Source: Marsupella aquatica (lineage: Eukaryota > Marchantiophyta). Taken from it: a stretch of DNA of 64,000 nt. Below, in pieces: positions 49,490 to 62,300 of the stretch (positions are counted from its first letter, which is position 1; every line of letters begins with the position of its first letter). The position numbers and the translations under genes were made by a program. The DNA is taken from the NCBI GenBank assembly GCA_973895155.1, contig OZ316896.1:15686001-15750000 (forward strand), in the 5' to 3' direction. The notes under the pieces are model-generated. The model was not told where the DNA came from. It did no database searches and saw only the letters and a program-made list of their open reading frames with translations.

Positions 49490-49630
49490 CTTGCCCAGAG
49501 AGCCATGACTTTGTGGTAACTCGATCACTTGAGTAGAGACTGATAGGTCTTGGGTTCAACTATTGTGGCTGACTCTTCCCTTTTTGTGGGGTTCCACAAA
49601 TTTCCCCTTAAATTTTCTTAATTTTTTTAA
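49490..49630 (+). mobile_element. Possible SINE
   Basis: A tRNA-like 5' part (GTGGTAACTCGATCACTTGAG, then GATAGGTCTTGGGTTCAACT as a box B-like element) is followed by GTGGGGTTCCACAAATTTCC and a T/A-rich tail. The layout resembles plant Au-type SINEs. Ends and target-site duplication were not resolved. Confidence 0.4.
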
Positions 49631-51421
49631 AACAAAATAACAAGAATATGTCCTTGTACCCATACTCCCAATGCCGGCATCTTGACTTATAGACATATTT
49701 TAAAAATTGTATGTTGTTGATAAATCATAGACTGTGGCTTTACCCTAAGAAGTTATCACGTACAATAAACTTCAATCCTGAATTATAGTGGAGATTTCCT
49801 GAAATTGTGGAGGTGACTAGCATAGTAGAGGAGGGCATTGGCTGGCAAGTGAAAAATGAGTGAATGTTGTGGACACTTCTCTCTTTAAGAGTGGTAGTGA
49901 TGGACTTCAGCCCTGTATTTTCATTGAAGGATATGCATCATAATATCCTCCCTAGCCTAGCCATACTAATTACCCTGATGTATATTTTTATTGGTGTAGA
50001 TCAGGATCATAATTTCTCCTAAGCATTGTTTGTCCAATATTGACTCATTGAGATTCACTCTGTAATCCATTTCTCTTCAAGGGTGATGGCCTGTAGCACC
50101 CTTGAGTTGGCCACCCTTGGAGTTACAACCCCATAATCCCCGCCAGAGGATGTGGTAGCCCATATATACAGACTTTTGTGATGTGTTCATTTGTGTTTTT
50201 TATTGCATAATTAATTTTCCATATAACCTCCCTTTTTTTCCTTTTTTAAGGGAGCACGGCCCAGGAAACTTTATTCAGGAATATCGGGGCAAAAAGAGTA
50301 CATCTGCCTAGAAGAGGAGGTAGAGAATCGGACTCACCCAGAAAACAATTAATGGGGGCTAAGAGAGCGAGCACACCCATAGAAAATAAGGGGGGGACCT
50401 CCCAACCGGACTGCCAGGGAGGGGCAAGTGGAAGGTGGCAAGGAGGGCCCCCAAATGGATAGAAGGAAAAAACAAAAATTGCATGAACTAGAGCCAACAA
50501 ACAAGTCCGGTATCCGCCAGAAGTCATGTTGAGCAATGCCAATCAACTTCTCCACTGGTTGACCACCCAAAATCAATCATCAGCCAATGTTCATGAACCA
50601 CCTTCCTTGTTGTGTCTTATCTTTGCCTTGATCTCCAATATAATTGTTTGTATGGTCAGGGCTCAACATCTGCAGGATCAGACTTGAGAACCATCAATCA
50701 GCCGCCATCCTGTATTAGAGCCTGGGAGTAAGAGAAAATCATCTCACTCCTAGCCATCTGATCTCAACACTGCATCCTCTCGCCAATAGACATTCTGTTG
50801 AGCATGGTTCCACTGATGACTGGAATGCCATGAGATCCGTGGAATATAATTGTTTCAATCCCCAGACTTGTCGCCCTAGATACCAGTAAGAATGGAAAGC
50901 ATGGACATTGGACAAGTATATGATTAGGCTGTTGGGGGGCCATGCAGAGGGTGTGTCAAGCCTGTGGAGAAGGTAAAGGCTAGCCATCCAATAGAGTATC
51001 TAGGCAAATGACAGATCTGAGAGTGATGCCAAAAGAACAAGATAGAGGGATGATTATTCCCCCAAAGTCCATAATCCTCAAAAAACTATATATATTTATG
51101 TATCCCATGAGACCAAGAGAGTGTCCATGGGAACCAAATCTACTTTATCATCGGCAATGACTATAGTTATCACCAAAAATATTTGATAGCTAAGAATGTA
51201 TCAAACCGAATTGCCATTGTGGTGAAAATCTTCAGATCGAGTACATAAATCATCCATAGCAAAGGAATAAGACGATTAGAAAATGCCTGAAGGCCCGTGA
51301 GGAGGATTGAACAAACATGAACCCTAGAAATCCACGAACAACAGTCTGGAGTCAAAATCCGGGTCCAAGGAAGTATCCAATACCAAACAAACTCTTCCCC
51401 ATAGGGAGGGCACACCAAACC

Positions 51422-51571
51422 AAATCCTTGATCATGCGACATATAACTATCACTATAAATCATAATTGTAACTCCTACTGTAGTTACTAGGATTAGCATA
51501 ATAGAAGTCAAAGAATCGACCAAATAATCTATTTATAATATAATATTCTTATTAGTAATCCACGACCAAAA
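51422..51571 (-). pseudogene. ndhF: Plastid ndhF fragment (nuclear plastid DNA)
   Basis: On the minus strand the frame reads FWSWITNKNIIL, a stop, then [18 protein letters not shown] and [19 protein letters not shown]. This matches the region of chloroplast NdhF (NAD(P)H dehydrogenase subunit 5) around the conserved LTSIM and YSDxYMSHDQG segments. About 50 codons are recognisable. An internal TAA and loss of similarity on both sides show that it is a short, dead piece of organelle DNA. A mitochondrial nad5 origin is less likely because [11 protein letters not shown] is the NdhF wording. Confidence 0.8.
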
Positions 51572-51589
51572 AAATTGATGAATTGGACT

Positions 51590-52590
51590 CCCAAAGTGAT
51601 GTATGGGGCCACCCCCCAAGCAGAGCATGATGTTGGATAGCAGCAAAAGAAAAGCAACCGGTCACAAAAGGATCAGTTTGCTAAGTGATGTCGTGCGCAT
51701 ACACATCGCTACACAACATACATCACTTGTCACACACATCCAAACATATCCACAATGCAGCATCACAAACACAAGAGAATGGAATATAAGTGGAACTCAT
51801 GTCCACACATGTCTAAAACCCATAATAATCTCAATAGAATCCAAACAATAATCAACGCCAACAATCCGCACTCAATCCCGTCCGATCTGATCACACACAT
51901 ATGTCGAGCCAACGCACCTTGCAATCAAGGAATCCACGCTACATAGAGAGACCTCTCAGCCACCATAACCACCATACAAGCTCCCCTCTCCAAGGCTCAA
52001 CATTGAAAGATAACCTTTCAATGCCTCACAAGAGAGAACTGCCCTCTCACACAAACCTAATGGAACCCTATTGGCTTCAATAGCACACATACAAAACATA
52101 CATACTCAACTAGCACTATATACTACAACAACATCTAGAATGGTGTGATAGTGATGATGGGACAAAAGGAGTATGTGATAAATGAGAGGGAATCCAATGA
52201 ACTATACAATATGAATAGGGGGCAAGAAGGTTTTGTTAGACTAACAACAAGGGAAGGTTGAAAAATGAACAAAGAAGCGACCAATGGCTGGTCAAAGACC
52301 CCGAAAGAGGTGTGTATGAATGTATAGAGTGTAAAAGAGAAAATATCAAATAGAAGAACCATGAACAAACGGATCTGAGATGATTTTTTCTGCGTAGTAT
52401 AGACGCATGTTTTGTTTTGCAAAGTCAAACAAATAGCAACTGAGTGTATATGTTGGACAGCAACGGATAAAGCAACAGTTGGGGAGAAAACAACAAATTA
52501 GCTTTGAAACAAACGGAGATTATAATTTTTCCAAATGAGTCATACAGTTTCATATATTACAAATAACCAAGCTGAGTGTCTAGGAGAGTA
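51590..52590. other. CA-rich unassigned sequence within the LINE remnant
   Basis: The plus strand is strongly enriched in ACACA and CATCAC-type words (51690-52130), then purine-rich. I see no gene. It separates the two LINE-like parts and adjoins the ndhF fragment, so it may be part of the same insertion. Confidence 0.35.
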
Positions 52591-53370
52591 CCCGAGAGCC
52601 GAATCCAGGGTAGACATGAGGGAGTAGCCACCCAAATATGAGATAGACCTCCCAAAGACATCTCCAGCAACTCTGCCAGATCTGTTGAGAGTCAACAATT
52701 CCCTAACAAGCATTTAGCGAGCAGATGTTGTCGGAAGATTGGTCTAACAATTTATAAGCAAAAATGTTGCTAAGAAGACGTGGAAATTGGTGATTTTAGT
52801 GACCTCTCCAGAACCATTGAGGTTGAATAAAAGCTATAGAACGAGATGAAGGCGGACCAGACTGAAGTTGCAAAATCATGTTAGTTAAAAAAGCAAGATC
52901 AGATTCCTCAAATCCTCTTAGCCGAGCAATTATAGGGGAAAAATCAATCCATGTTTGAGAGGTCCAATTCCATAAATCAGAAACAAACTGAATATTAATG
53001 CGAGAACATGTCGTGAAATAATAGGTGTTGCTAGAGAGGGATGGTAAGAAATCGGAACAATTTGTTTAATAGGTCCACCATACTCCATCTAGCTGGGATT
53101 GCAAGTGAGGTAGATGACCAGAGACAGTTGCTTCAGATCGATGCCCAAGCATTCCAGATACCCTCAATGTAGATGGATGGAATAGAGAATAGGAATCAGT
53201 TCATAGTAGTGTATCTCAAACTTCTGAGCATAATTGAATTTTTCCAAGCAGCCAGCCAAAGGTTAGCTAAAAATAGAATCGCCCAGTCTGAATCTGGGTC
53301 CAAGATCATACGTACCGACCATCTTGCGAGCAGAGCCGTGGCTTGAGGAGAGGATTATGCAAAACATCAT

Positions 53371-53835
53371 AAACTTACGAAATGTAAAGTCCAAATATAG
53401 TTCTATTCTATAAAACAAAATATAAGTGTATGCATATAATTTTGCTGTTAATTTCTTTCATATTTTTGGCCATTTGCGTAGAATCCACTTCTTGCATGGC
53501 CCTTTGTCAACACATTGCAATGAGGCTTAACTCTTTACTAGAGTCAATTTCACTACTAATGCCCATTTTTATTGTTGTTCGGGTTCCTAGGACGAATGAA
53601 TAGCTAGATAGGAGACCTCATTCTCTCTTATTTTCCACTCACACATCCAACCAGAGAGTTTTATTTCCACCATGGGAAATATAACCTCAAAGGGTGACTA
53701 TCACTCACCCTTTTTTCCGCTGTCATGATAATTCAATTATTCATGATGAAATCACTATCACTATCACTAAGTATATTATTAAGTATATAGATTAGATTTA
53801 TATTTTGTTACAGGGTAACTAAATAATTTGACTAT
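53371..53835. other. AT-rich intergenic sequence
   Basis: No gene, repeat array or recognisable element was seen here. Confidence 0.4.
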
Positions 53836-53839
53836 TACT

Positions 53840-54150
53840 TATGTGCATGCCAGGTAAGCAACTATGTTAACCACAAGATGCATATGCAAATTGTTTTATT
53901 TGTATGCAATAGTCATTTCATGTGCATGCAAGATGAGCATATATGCAAATTGTTTTATTTGCATGTATTAGTTTTTTTATGTGCATGCAAGGTAAGCAAA
54001 TATGCAAGCCACAAGATGCATGCAATAATTGTTTTAGATGTATGAAAATTGTTTTATTTGCATGTATTAGTTGTTTTATGCGCATACAAGGTAAGCAAAT
54101 ATGCAAGCCACAAGGTGCATGCATGCACAAATTGTTTTAGGTGCATGCAT
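53840..54150. repeat. Degenerate minisatellite, GCATG-rich units
   Basis: Several diverged units share TATGCAA(A/G)(C/T), (CCACAA(G)GTGCATGCA), ATTGTTTTATTTGCATGTATTAGT and TATG(T/C)GCATGCAAGGTAAGCA. At least three to four units are visible between 53846 and 54150 with irregular spacing near 60 to 115 bp. Confidence 0.75.
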
Positions 54151-57100
54151 TAGTTGTTCACTTGCTTGTATTATTTGTTTTGATTGCAATAGTATTAGCA
54201 CACATTCCTACGTTGGATGTGTGTCACTTGGCTTTCATCCAAGTATTTGGGCGTAATTCATGCCCTCTTGGATTCAGTATAAATAAAGTGATGAGGGACA
54301 CTCTCTCCTCATTCCCACATTTTAATAATTTTTGCGTCAAAGAGATCCTCTTTTATTCTTTCATCTTTTCTTTCTATTATTTGCTTTATGTACATAGTAG
54401 TGAGACATCCTTTGGCCCGGATAGCTGAGGAATGAGTGGTAGACTTATAGATGAGATCTTAGAGAATAAGGTCTCTTTGGAAACATAGGGTGGGACATCA
54501 TTTGGCCGGGATAACAAAAGAATAAGAGAATCATTATGAATCCAAGAGAGAGAGATATCCCTAATTTTCTCATTCGTAACCCATTTTTGGTTAGAGTCCA
54601 TCTTTTAGACAAGTCATCCATGAGGCAACATTTAATCTATCACTTTGGAGCTCAAATTTTTAACTGCTGTTATCAGTTCTAATGAGCCAATAGTATACCC
54701 AGTAGTGTCTTACCGAGAGGAGTGAGAGTGCATTATCTTTATCTTCTATTGAAGTCATGGATCTAAATAAGAGTCTAGATGACATTCATATTTCATTTTC
54801 TCTTGGAGATATTAGGATCACATGTCATAGAAATATTAGTTTTTGAGAGGTGTTAATCCGCAAGTATGGTGAAGTAAGATTTAATAATATACTAGATTTA
54901 CTTGAATTTTTCTTAATACCCACTACCCTTCTTACAAGAGTTAGATCATTTTGGTTTTAATGTAAAACTTATGGACATGCAAGGTTGACTTCATAAGAGC
55001 CAACGTGTTCTTACCAAAAAACACGGTCATCCGAACACCGCTCAGAAGAAATCACACAAATCCGCTCCCGATCTCAACACGGCAAGCGCCTCCACAAGGT
55101 GTCCCCACTGACTCTCATTATGGCTAACTTTTCAAAGTTTCCTCCACTTTCCTCGCCGAGGACTTTAGAGTCGTCATCTCCTATCACAACAAGGCAAGAG
55201 CTTGGTTTCTCTTTCAACCCCGACTTCAAGTTTCATCCCTCTGGTGTCAAATCATAACAAATTTGGCATACACGCTCATTGGATTTCACATACTCACTAG
55301 ACAATGCTTCGAGACTGAGGCTTCAGCATGAGTCTTTATTACAAGGAATAGTACAAGTTTGGATCCCAACACCTCCCTTGACCCTCTCCTTGGTGTCTAC
55401 CTAGTGGACTAGTTCACTATCCATCCTCCCAAGTATCTCAAGCCAATGTTGTTGCCCTCTGAAATAAGAGTCGTAGCCTCCAAACTTTCAACCTTACTAG
55501 GGAGGATAGAAATAAACAAGTGAGGAGGCAGTCCCCTGCTTCTCCTCTTTATCTCTCACACAACACCCTAGGGATCCAAGCCAAGCCACACCACACCAAA
55601 CCAAACCTAGGGTGCTAACTCTGAAGATTAGTGATCACTGAAAAATCTAACCCAAGTATAACCATCAGCTTACTAAACTTAACTCTGGTTAAGTTTGTAC
55701 TTTAATTGCAAGTCAAAACCCTTCAACTATTATAACTCCAACTCTAGTGGTCACTCAGGACATAGTAGCAAGATACTCTTTTTGTGATGCGACTAACTAG
55801 GGTACCCCTTGGTAACTCTTACAACCACCAGAGTTACAAACTATCCATGAAATAATATTTATCATGGAAAAAACTCTAAGTTTGGTCTACAACCGAGTGT
55901 CAGTACGCCATTGAGTTTTGGGTTATTGCTAAGTCTCGGGTTTTGCCACTGAGACTCAGGTTACCATAGAAGTACAAGTCAGCCTTGAACACTCAATTAC
56001 AGTAGACTTACCCGGAGAATACTTTCGCTTGAGTTTGTTTCTGGTAGATTGTTGACATTAGCATTTAGTCTATGACTGTTTGTAAATGAATAACTTACCT
56101 ACCTAACAGCAGCACTATCACCTACCGGCATCCACCAAGTGATTGGCTTCATAATAGTCCGACATCTTATTACAAATTATAGTATTTTTAAGGCCTATAT
56201 AGAAACTATTTAATACATTTCATTCAAATTAAAAATAGCCTTCCAGGCCTCCATGAAGTTGAGGCACCCTTGCTAGGTCCTCCCTTACTCGCCTTGGTTG
56301 CTCACCCAGCTTCGACTAGACCTCAAAGTCCTCCAAATGGCCCATAATGGATGCTGCCACGAGTTTAAGTACACTTGTTGAGATCTCCTTAAACGAAGAG
56401 CCAAGAATGCTCCCCTGGTAGCCCACTCAAATTCCCTAGCATACAATAGGTTGCTTGTTCAAACTTGGTCGCCTCCCTTGCCATCAGTATTTTGCAATGG
56501 TACTAAGCTCCGCAAAGCAACACACACAGTAGCCCGATGTTGTGCGAAGCGGTAAGATCGTCCTAGCACAAAGAAGTGTGATACAAGCTACACAAGACAG
56601 CTCAATGCTTCTTCTTTTTTCTATTTTTTTCTTCAACAACAATCTCTTCAGCAACGCAACTCTATCTCAATGTCAGTTGCAAAGCTCAGCGGCTCCATCA
56701 ATTTAACAAATCTCCATTGATTTCAGCAGCATAGCTGCTCTCAATTCAATAGCTTATCACATTTATTCAGCAGCATAGCTACTCCTTCAGTGTAGCTCTC
56801 CGGTAGCATAAAAGCCTAGTTTAGCAGCACACTCAGCTCAACAACACTCTTATTCAGCAAAATTCTTCATTTTAACAGCTCAACTCCATCTCAATGTCAG
56901 TTGCTCTATTTAGGTTCAACAACATAGTTGCTTCTTTTCAATAGCGTAGCAAGAAAGAAGTAGCACGATGCTACTAGTGGTGGCCCTCCTACCACGTGCC
57001 CGTCCAAACTCGTTTCTCAGCCTTGAAACAAGTCAAACCTTGCACTAACACGGAATGTTGGGGCAAGTTCTCCCCGACTATACTCCTTGTCGTTAGTGAC

Positions 57101-58105
57101 CCCTCCCATACAAAGTTGCACTTGCCCTCGTCAGCACAACCGTCGCTCAACGGTCTTTGCTATCTGCACAAGCAACCAACCAACCGGTAAGAACTCGTCT
57201 TGATCTCGGAACTCCCAAGACCATTGTCTTGCATCAAGCTCAACAGTCGTTAGTAAGTAGGTCAGTGGATAGAGCCCCCCAGGCCCGCATGGCCTCGCCA
57301 TAAGCTGAAACTAAGGTCGACATCATTGTTCATCCGGAACAGTCTATCTATCGGATGTCGCCCAAGCTTTCCCACTTTCTACCCGTCAATGGCTGACCGC
57401 CCTGCCTCCAGGACATGCCCATGGCCCAAAATCAGTTTGTCACAAACTAGTAGTAACACGCCGGGACCATTCAGTTTCTAGATCTTAGCCACCTCTCTGT
57501 GAAACCGGGTTCCGCTCAACCTCTCACCATGCATCGGGACCAGATCTCAATGGCAGCCCCCAGAGTCTACTTGGTTCTACCTCTCCAACATCAGGTCCCC
57601 GTGGGAACCAAATGCGGTTTGGTCACTGTTCGACTTTGGATCGGCAAGAGGGACTCCCCCCATTGCAAGCCTCAAAACCAAAATCATCCAATGCACAATC
57701 AGAGAGCACCATGAGGTAGTTTTCTTCATTAGCTTTCCAACGAGCCCAAGAACTCCCCCAACGGAGATCCGATCGTCGAGTTATGTTTGTTTCCGCTTCA
57801 AAACTTGAAACGACGTATCTTCGTTGATCGCGATCAGCTCGAGCTCAAACTTGAGAGGACCACTCCCCTCACATATGCTTCTGGGGACCTGCCACCCCCG
57901 GACCAGCTTTGGTCCCCTATCTTTGGCCCCCTACCCGAGGGTCCGTGGGCCCCGCCAATTAACTCAAAACGAAGATAATTGAAAACCTTTCGTAACTTGG
58001 CCTCGAGCGAAAATTGTGGCATAAGGGGCTAAAAGTTACGGCCCTAACCCCGCTCTGGTCCAGGCAACCCCTTCTTGGTCCATCGATGCGCGGCGACTCT
58101 AATCG
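54151..58105. other. Repeat-derived intergenic DNA, no intact gene
   Basis: No exon series or intact retrotransposon domain was recognised. Around 56.6-56.95 kb short words (CAGCAGCATAGCTGCTC-like, and TCTCAATGTCAGTTGC twice) recur irregularly; similar CTTCAGNANC/CAACAGCATA words return at 58.9-59.0 kb. From about 56.9 to 58.7 kb the base composition is clearly more GC-rich than the flanks. This would fit non-coding parts of a large decayed retroelement, but I cannot show its ends. Confidence 0.35.
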
Positions 58106-58109
58106 AGTC

Positions 58110-58737
58110 TAAATCGGCCATAACTTTTGGCCCCAAGGTTCGTTGGCCAAAAAATATGCGGCCCCATGATTGGGCTCATGTGGGGCTTCTTAGGCCCCTA
58201 TGGTGATCCATTGGAAAAATAGTTCATTTTTCCGTGATCGGCAATGGGCCCAAACTACAAGTATGCGGCTTGAGTCGGCCATAACTTTTGGCCCCTGGGT
58301 CCGTTGGCCGAGAAATATGCAGCCCCATGATTGGGCTCATGTGGGGCTTCTTGGGTCTATATGGTGATTCGTTGGAAAAATAGTTCATTTTTCCATGATC
58401 GGCAACGGGCCCAAACTACAAGCATGCAGCTTGAGTCGATCATAACTTTTGGCCCTTGGGTCCGTTGGCCGAGAAATATGCGGTCCCATGATCGGGCTCA
58501 TGTGGGGCTTCTTGGGCCCCTATGGTGATCCGTTGGAAAAATAGTTCATTTTTCCATGATCGGAAACAGACCCAAATTACAAGCATGCAGCTTGAGTCGG
58601 TCATAACTTTTGGCCCCTGGGTCCGTTGGCCGAGAAATATGTGGCCCCATGATCGGGCTCATGTGGGGCTTCTCGGGCCCCTATGGTGATCCGTCAGAAA
58701 AATAGTTCATATTTCCGTGATCGGCAATGGGCCCAAT
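58110..58737. repeat. 161-bp tandem satellite, about four copies
   Basis: The anchor ATAACTTTTGGCCC begins at 58120, 58281, 58442 and 58603, a constant 161-bp spacing. Each unit continues with GGTCCGTTGGCCGAGAAATA, CCCCATGATTGGGCTCATGT, GGGGCTTCTTGGGCCCCTAT, GTTGGAAAAATAGTTCATTT, TTCCATGATCGGCAA and a CAAACTACAAGCATG(C)AGCTTGAGTCG-type junction. Copies differ by roughly a few to ten percent; no length changes are apparent. The array ends within copy 4. Confidence 0.95.
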
Positions 58738-59300
58738 AAAGTTAATTGGAGCGCGCTTTTCTCAAGTCTTGTCCTTGCTCTTACTAGTATCCTCTTTGTT
58801 AGTCGCATCCCTAATGGCCATGATGGTAGAAAATCTAAGAGGGGCTCAACGCTGGAGTTAGGCAACGCCGGAGCAACTACGAGTGGGTGAAAGTTGTATT
58901 CGCGACTCTACTTCAGCATCACCTCTTGGCTTCAGCTTTCTCCTTCAGTAGCGTCCTTCAACTCAGTAGTGCAATCAACAATCTCAATTCAACAGCATAC
59001 GTACATTGACTCTGAATGTAACAGAGGCATTGATAGCTCCAAGGGAGCTGAAATTTCCCTATCTCGAAAGCTTTTTGAGCACCACAGATTTTCTCCTGAT
59101 AACAAGCTTCAATTCTTTATCCCTCCCTTCCTTACATTCAACAAATTCATGTGTTTTCCCATCTTTCACGAGTCAACCCTTCTTGTCGTTATGGAAAATT
59201 TCTCTTCCCCTTCAATCGCATCAGCTAATCTCCTTGAATTGCTATTTGAAATTGTTGTCTTTCTTTCACAGGTTACGTAATTACCTCTTGTATTTTTTGT
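58738..59300. other. Transition from satellite to AT-rich DNA
   Basis: A plus-strand frame of 128 codons at 58894-59280 is open but shows no recognisable motif and overlaps another frame equally free of motifs. I treat it as chance or element-derived. Confidence 0.3.
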
Positions 59301-62300
59301 CCTTATTAGAAGGGTTCATGTGATGATACCTGACCTTCCCTGTTAACTCTTCTAACACTTCTTTCTTGTACTCAAAATTTGTAACTCACTTTTACGGTAT
59401 TCAATTTCAATATACTAGTAAGGAAACCCCCTATTCATAAATTACTCACTCCATGCTCCAATCTTCGTTTAAGCTACAATTTGATGATTGAGTTTTTTAC
59501 ACATAAATCTACATAATTTGTGAGTTCTCAGGTTCATATCTATCATGAGACTTTTCTATAATTTTTCTAAATGAACTATTTCTTAATTGTGTTGTAGGTA
59601 CTTAAGCTATAGTTCACCCCAAAATTTTTGTAACCTATTTTAATCTCATTAAATCTGTCTCGACACTCACAACCCAGTTGTTTCATCTTTCTACTACCTA
59701 ACATGCATATTTTCTCACTCTATAGTTATGTTTAATTTTACTTGTGATTACTTCTAACTATAATTAATTTATTTTTAACTAATTATAATTAAAAATAATT
59801 ATTCTAGTTAACCACTACTACCTAATTCGACATACACCCTTTAACTTTGATTTTCTATTTAACATATTTTAACTTTAATTTTCTATTTAACATACTTTAA
59901 CTTTGATTTTCTATTTAAAAGATTCACCTTTTTTTGTTTGCTATCAAAAAATTATTCAAATTTTATATAGCTAGTTATATGAGTATAATGCCCCTCAAAA
60001 CTTGGATTGCCTCATTTTGGGGGACATTATATGTCACAATGCCCTATAACATTATCCTATTTAAGAAGCTAATTGAATTATTCTTCAATATTAAATGACT
60101 CAAATCTTGCAGTGAAGGTTAAACTTCCACCAGCCATACAAAAGAGGAGAAAGTGTCAAAGACTTCTTCCTTTTTTACTTTTATTTCATTCTTCTTTTCT
60201 CGGGTGTTATATTGCTCCAAAAATTTAGGAAAATATACTATGTATGATGTCACAAAAGATTTTGTCATTGCGAGTGATGATATTGTTAGTGGTGGTTTAA
60301 ACCGCTACTAGCTAGGATAAAAATGGTATGAAATCTTGTTTCTAACTTTAGCGCATTCACAACACCTTTTTAGAGCCGATTGTAATTTGTACACATTTTT
60401 GGCGCAAGCATGTAAAACCCATGGAATCATAATACTAAAATTAAGTAAATATGAATGAAAAGAAAAAATATAATCTAAAAAACTAACACAAAAAATCTCC
60501 ACTAACACAACATGTTCGAACAACAAACAAAGATCTTAATCCGGGATCCAATCATGGAACAATATCGATGATAATATGGATTAAAAAATACAACATAACC
60601 TAGAAACTAAAAGTGAAAATCAACATGTTCTTTGTGTGCTAGCTCCCAAGTGGACTGCACTGTTATTGAAAGGGTGTCATCTCCACAAAGCTAGCAATGT
60701 ATGCTAGATAATTTGTAATACACACCTCTGTCTACGAGAAACTATTTGATTGTATGCCGATGCAACAAACATATGAAAAGCCTCAACTATTGCGAGAGAA
60801 AAAACCTAGACAAAGTTGAGGCTCTCAAAATTAGACTCATATATTGTCGAGCAAAAATCTGAGAACCTAGCAATTATATTTGCATGTCTCATACATTAGA
60901 ATTTTTTTATTTATGGTGGACCAATAGGCCACGACCAGCGGTATATGTCATCCCGATAGGAGATCAACTATGCTGGTCTCATTTGATGCTCAACGCTACA
61001 ACATAGCCCAATTCAATATGTGCAATTAGTATATACCTAGAAAACTATATAATGATGCTAATTGAAGAAATATTTATTTTTTCTTACATAGAAGTCGCAA
61101 AATTTTACGGGAAAGGGCCCAAAAATGCAACAAAGACGACCAGAAAGAGAAAGCCAGAGCCTGAAAAAACACTACAAGACCGCTAAAGAACATAATACTT
61201 CTATTATAATTGTGACGGGTCATTGAAGAAAGATTAATTGAATCATTTATCATAATTTATATACTTTAGATGGTTAATTATTTTAATTATGATATGAACA
61301 TTGTGTTCAGATAATTATATATACAGACAATAGACTAAGTATTATATTTTGAAAGGATCATAGAATAATTACATAGGAAAAATGAACATCAAATAGATAA
61401 CACAAAACATTCAAAAGAAGAGGTCGGGCCACCTAAGACAATATAGATAAAGTTGAGAAAAAATCATTGACAACTTACAATACAAATTGACAAGGACTAC
61501 TTGTTGTTCAATGCATTTTAGTTTAGAACAAAAGTTAGTCGTACACAAACTCTCATTTGGGTAAAAAAAATGGGTCAAATTTTAGTCATGAAAAAATTTG
61601 ATTACATTAAATTTTTCCTTAAATTCAGGGTTTTAAGATGACTCAGTTGCACTTTAGGTCATTATTCTTGGTGGGACACTTTTAACGCCAAAAGTGAATT
61701 ACTGAAGCAAAATAATAGATATGAGAATGAAAAAAAAATATAAAATGATTTGCCAGAAGATATTTATTTGGCTTGAAAGAGTCCGACGTTACAATTCTTT
61801 CCATGTTTTAAAATATTTCATATTACTAGAAAAAATTATTGTTACTAGGAAAAATAATAATATAAAAATATTTCCTAAAAAGTCTTATTTTAAAAAAAAA
61901 AAAATTATAACATTTTTTTGCTAGTTATGAGTTCTCAGTTGGCTTGAAAGAACAAAATGTTGAAAAAAAAATAAATAACAAAAACCAAACAACAGGTCCA
62001 TATTGTGTGAACAACACACTAACATTAATAAAAAGATGTATATATATATATAAAGAAGGACCCAAGGGAACAAAATCGACAATCATCAAAATGAAAAAAC
62101 AAAAAAATATATAAAAACCAAGAATAACAATTGAGATAATAAGAATACATAAATATTTGGTTTAATAAGAATAAAATAGCAAAAATATATACTTATAAAA
62201 ATATATAATATATATATTTTATAATTTAAAATAATGTGTTAAAACTAAATTATATTTGATCATTTTGGGAAATCTTTTTAATTTACTCTATGATGAGGTG

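Larger units (their letters stand above)
50225..53370 (-). mobile_element. LINE-like non-LTR retrotransposon remnant, broken and interrupted
   Basis: Read on the minus strand, 53360-52600 shows reverse-transcriptase C-terminal-like sequence in a frame broken by stops: ALLARWSVRMILDPDSDWAI, then FLANLWLAAWKNSIMLRSLR with YTT, later WNAWASI and WTSQTWIDFSPIIARLRGF. This is the typical wording of plant LINE reverse transcriptases after the catalytic core. Between about 51150 and 50225 further LINE-tail-like sequence follows (NHILVQCPCFP, HGSHGIPVISGTML). It ends with an AATAAAG signal and an A-rich run near 50270-50225, consistent with a polyadenylated 3' end. About 51400-52590 does not look like LINE and includes a plastid ndhF fragment. 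No intact open frame remains. Confidence 0.6.

Noticed and set aside
51170-51523. Possible mitochondrial nad5 origin for the complex I-like frame
   Set aside because: The [11 protein letters not shown] segment is the wording of plastid NdhF, not of Nad5, and the similarity stops right after it.
57250-57330. A tRNA-like start (GTAGGTCAGTGGATAGAGC)
   Set aside because: It resembles box A, but no proper T-arm, anticodon arm or acceptor pairing follows, so I do not call a tRNA gene.
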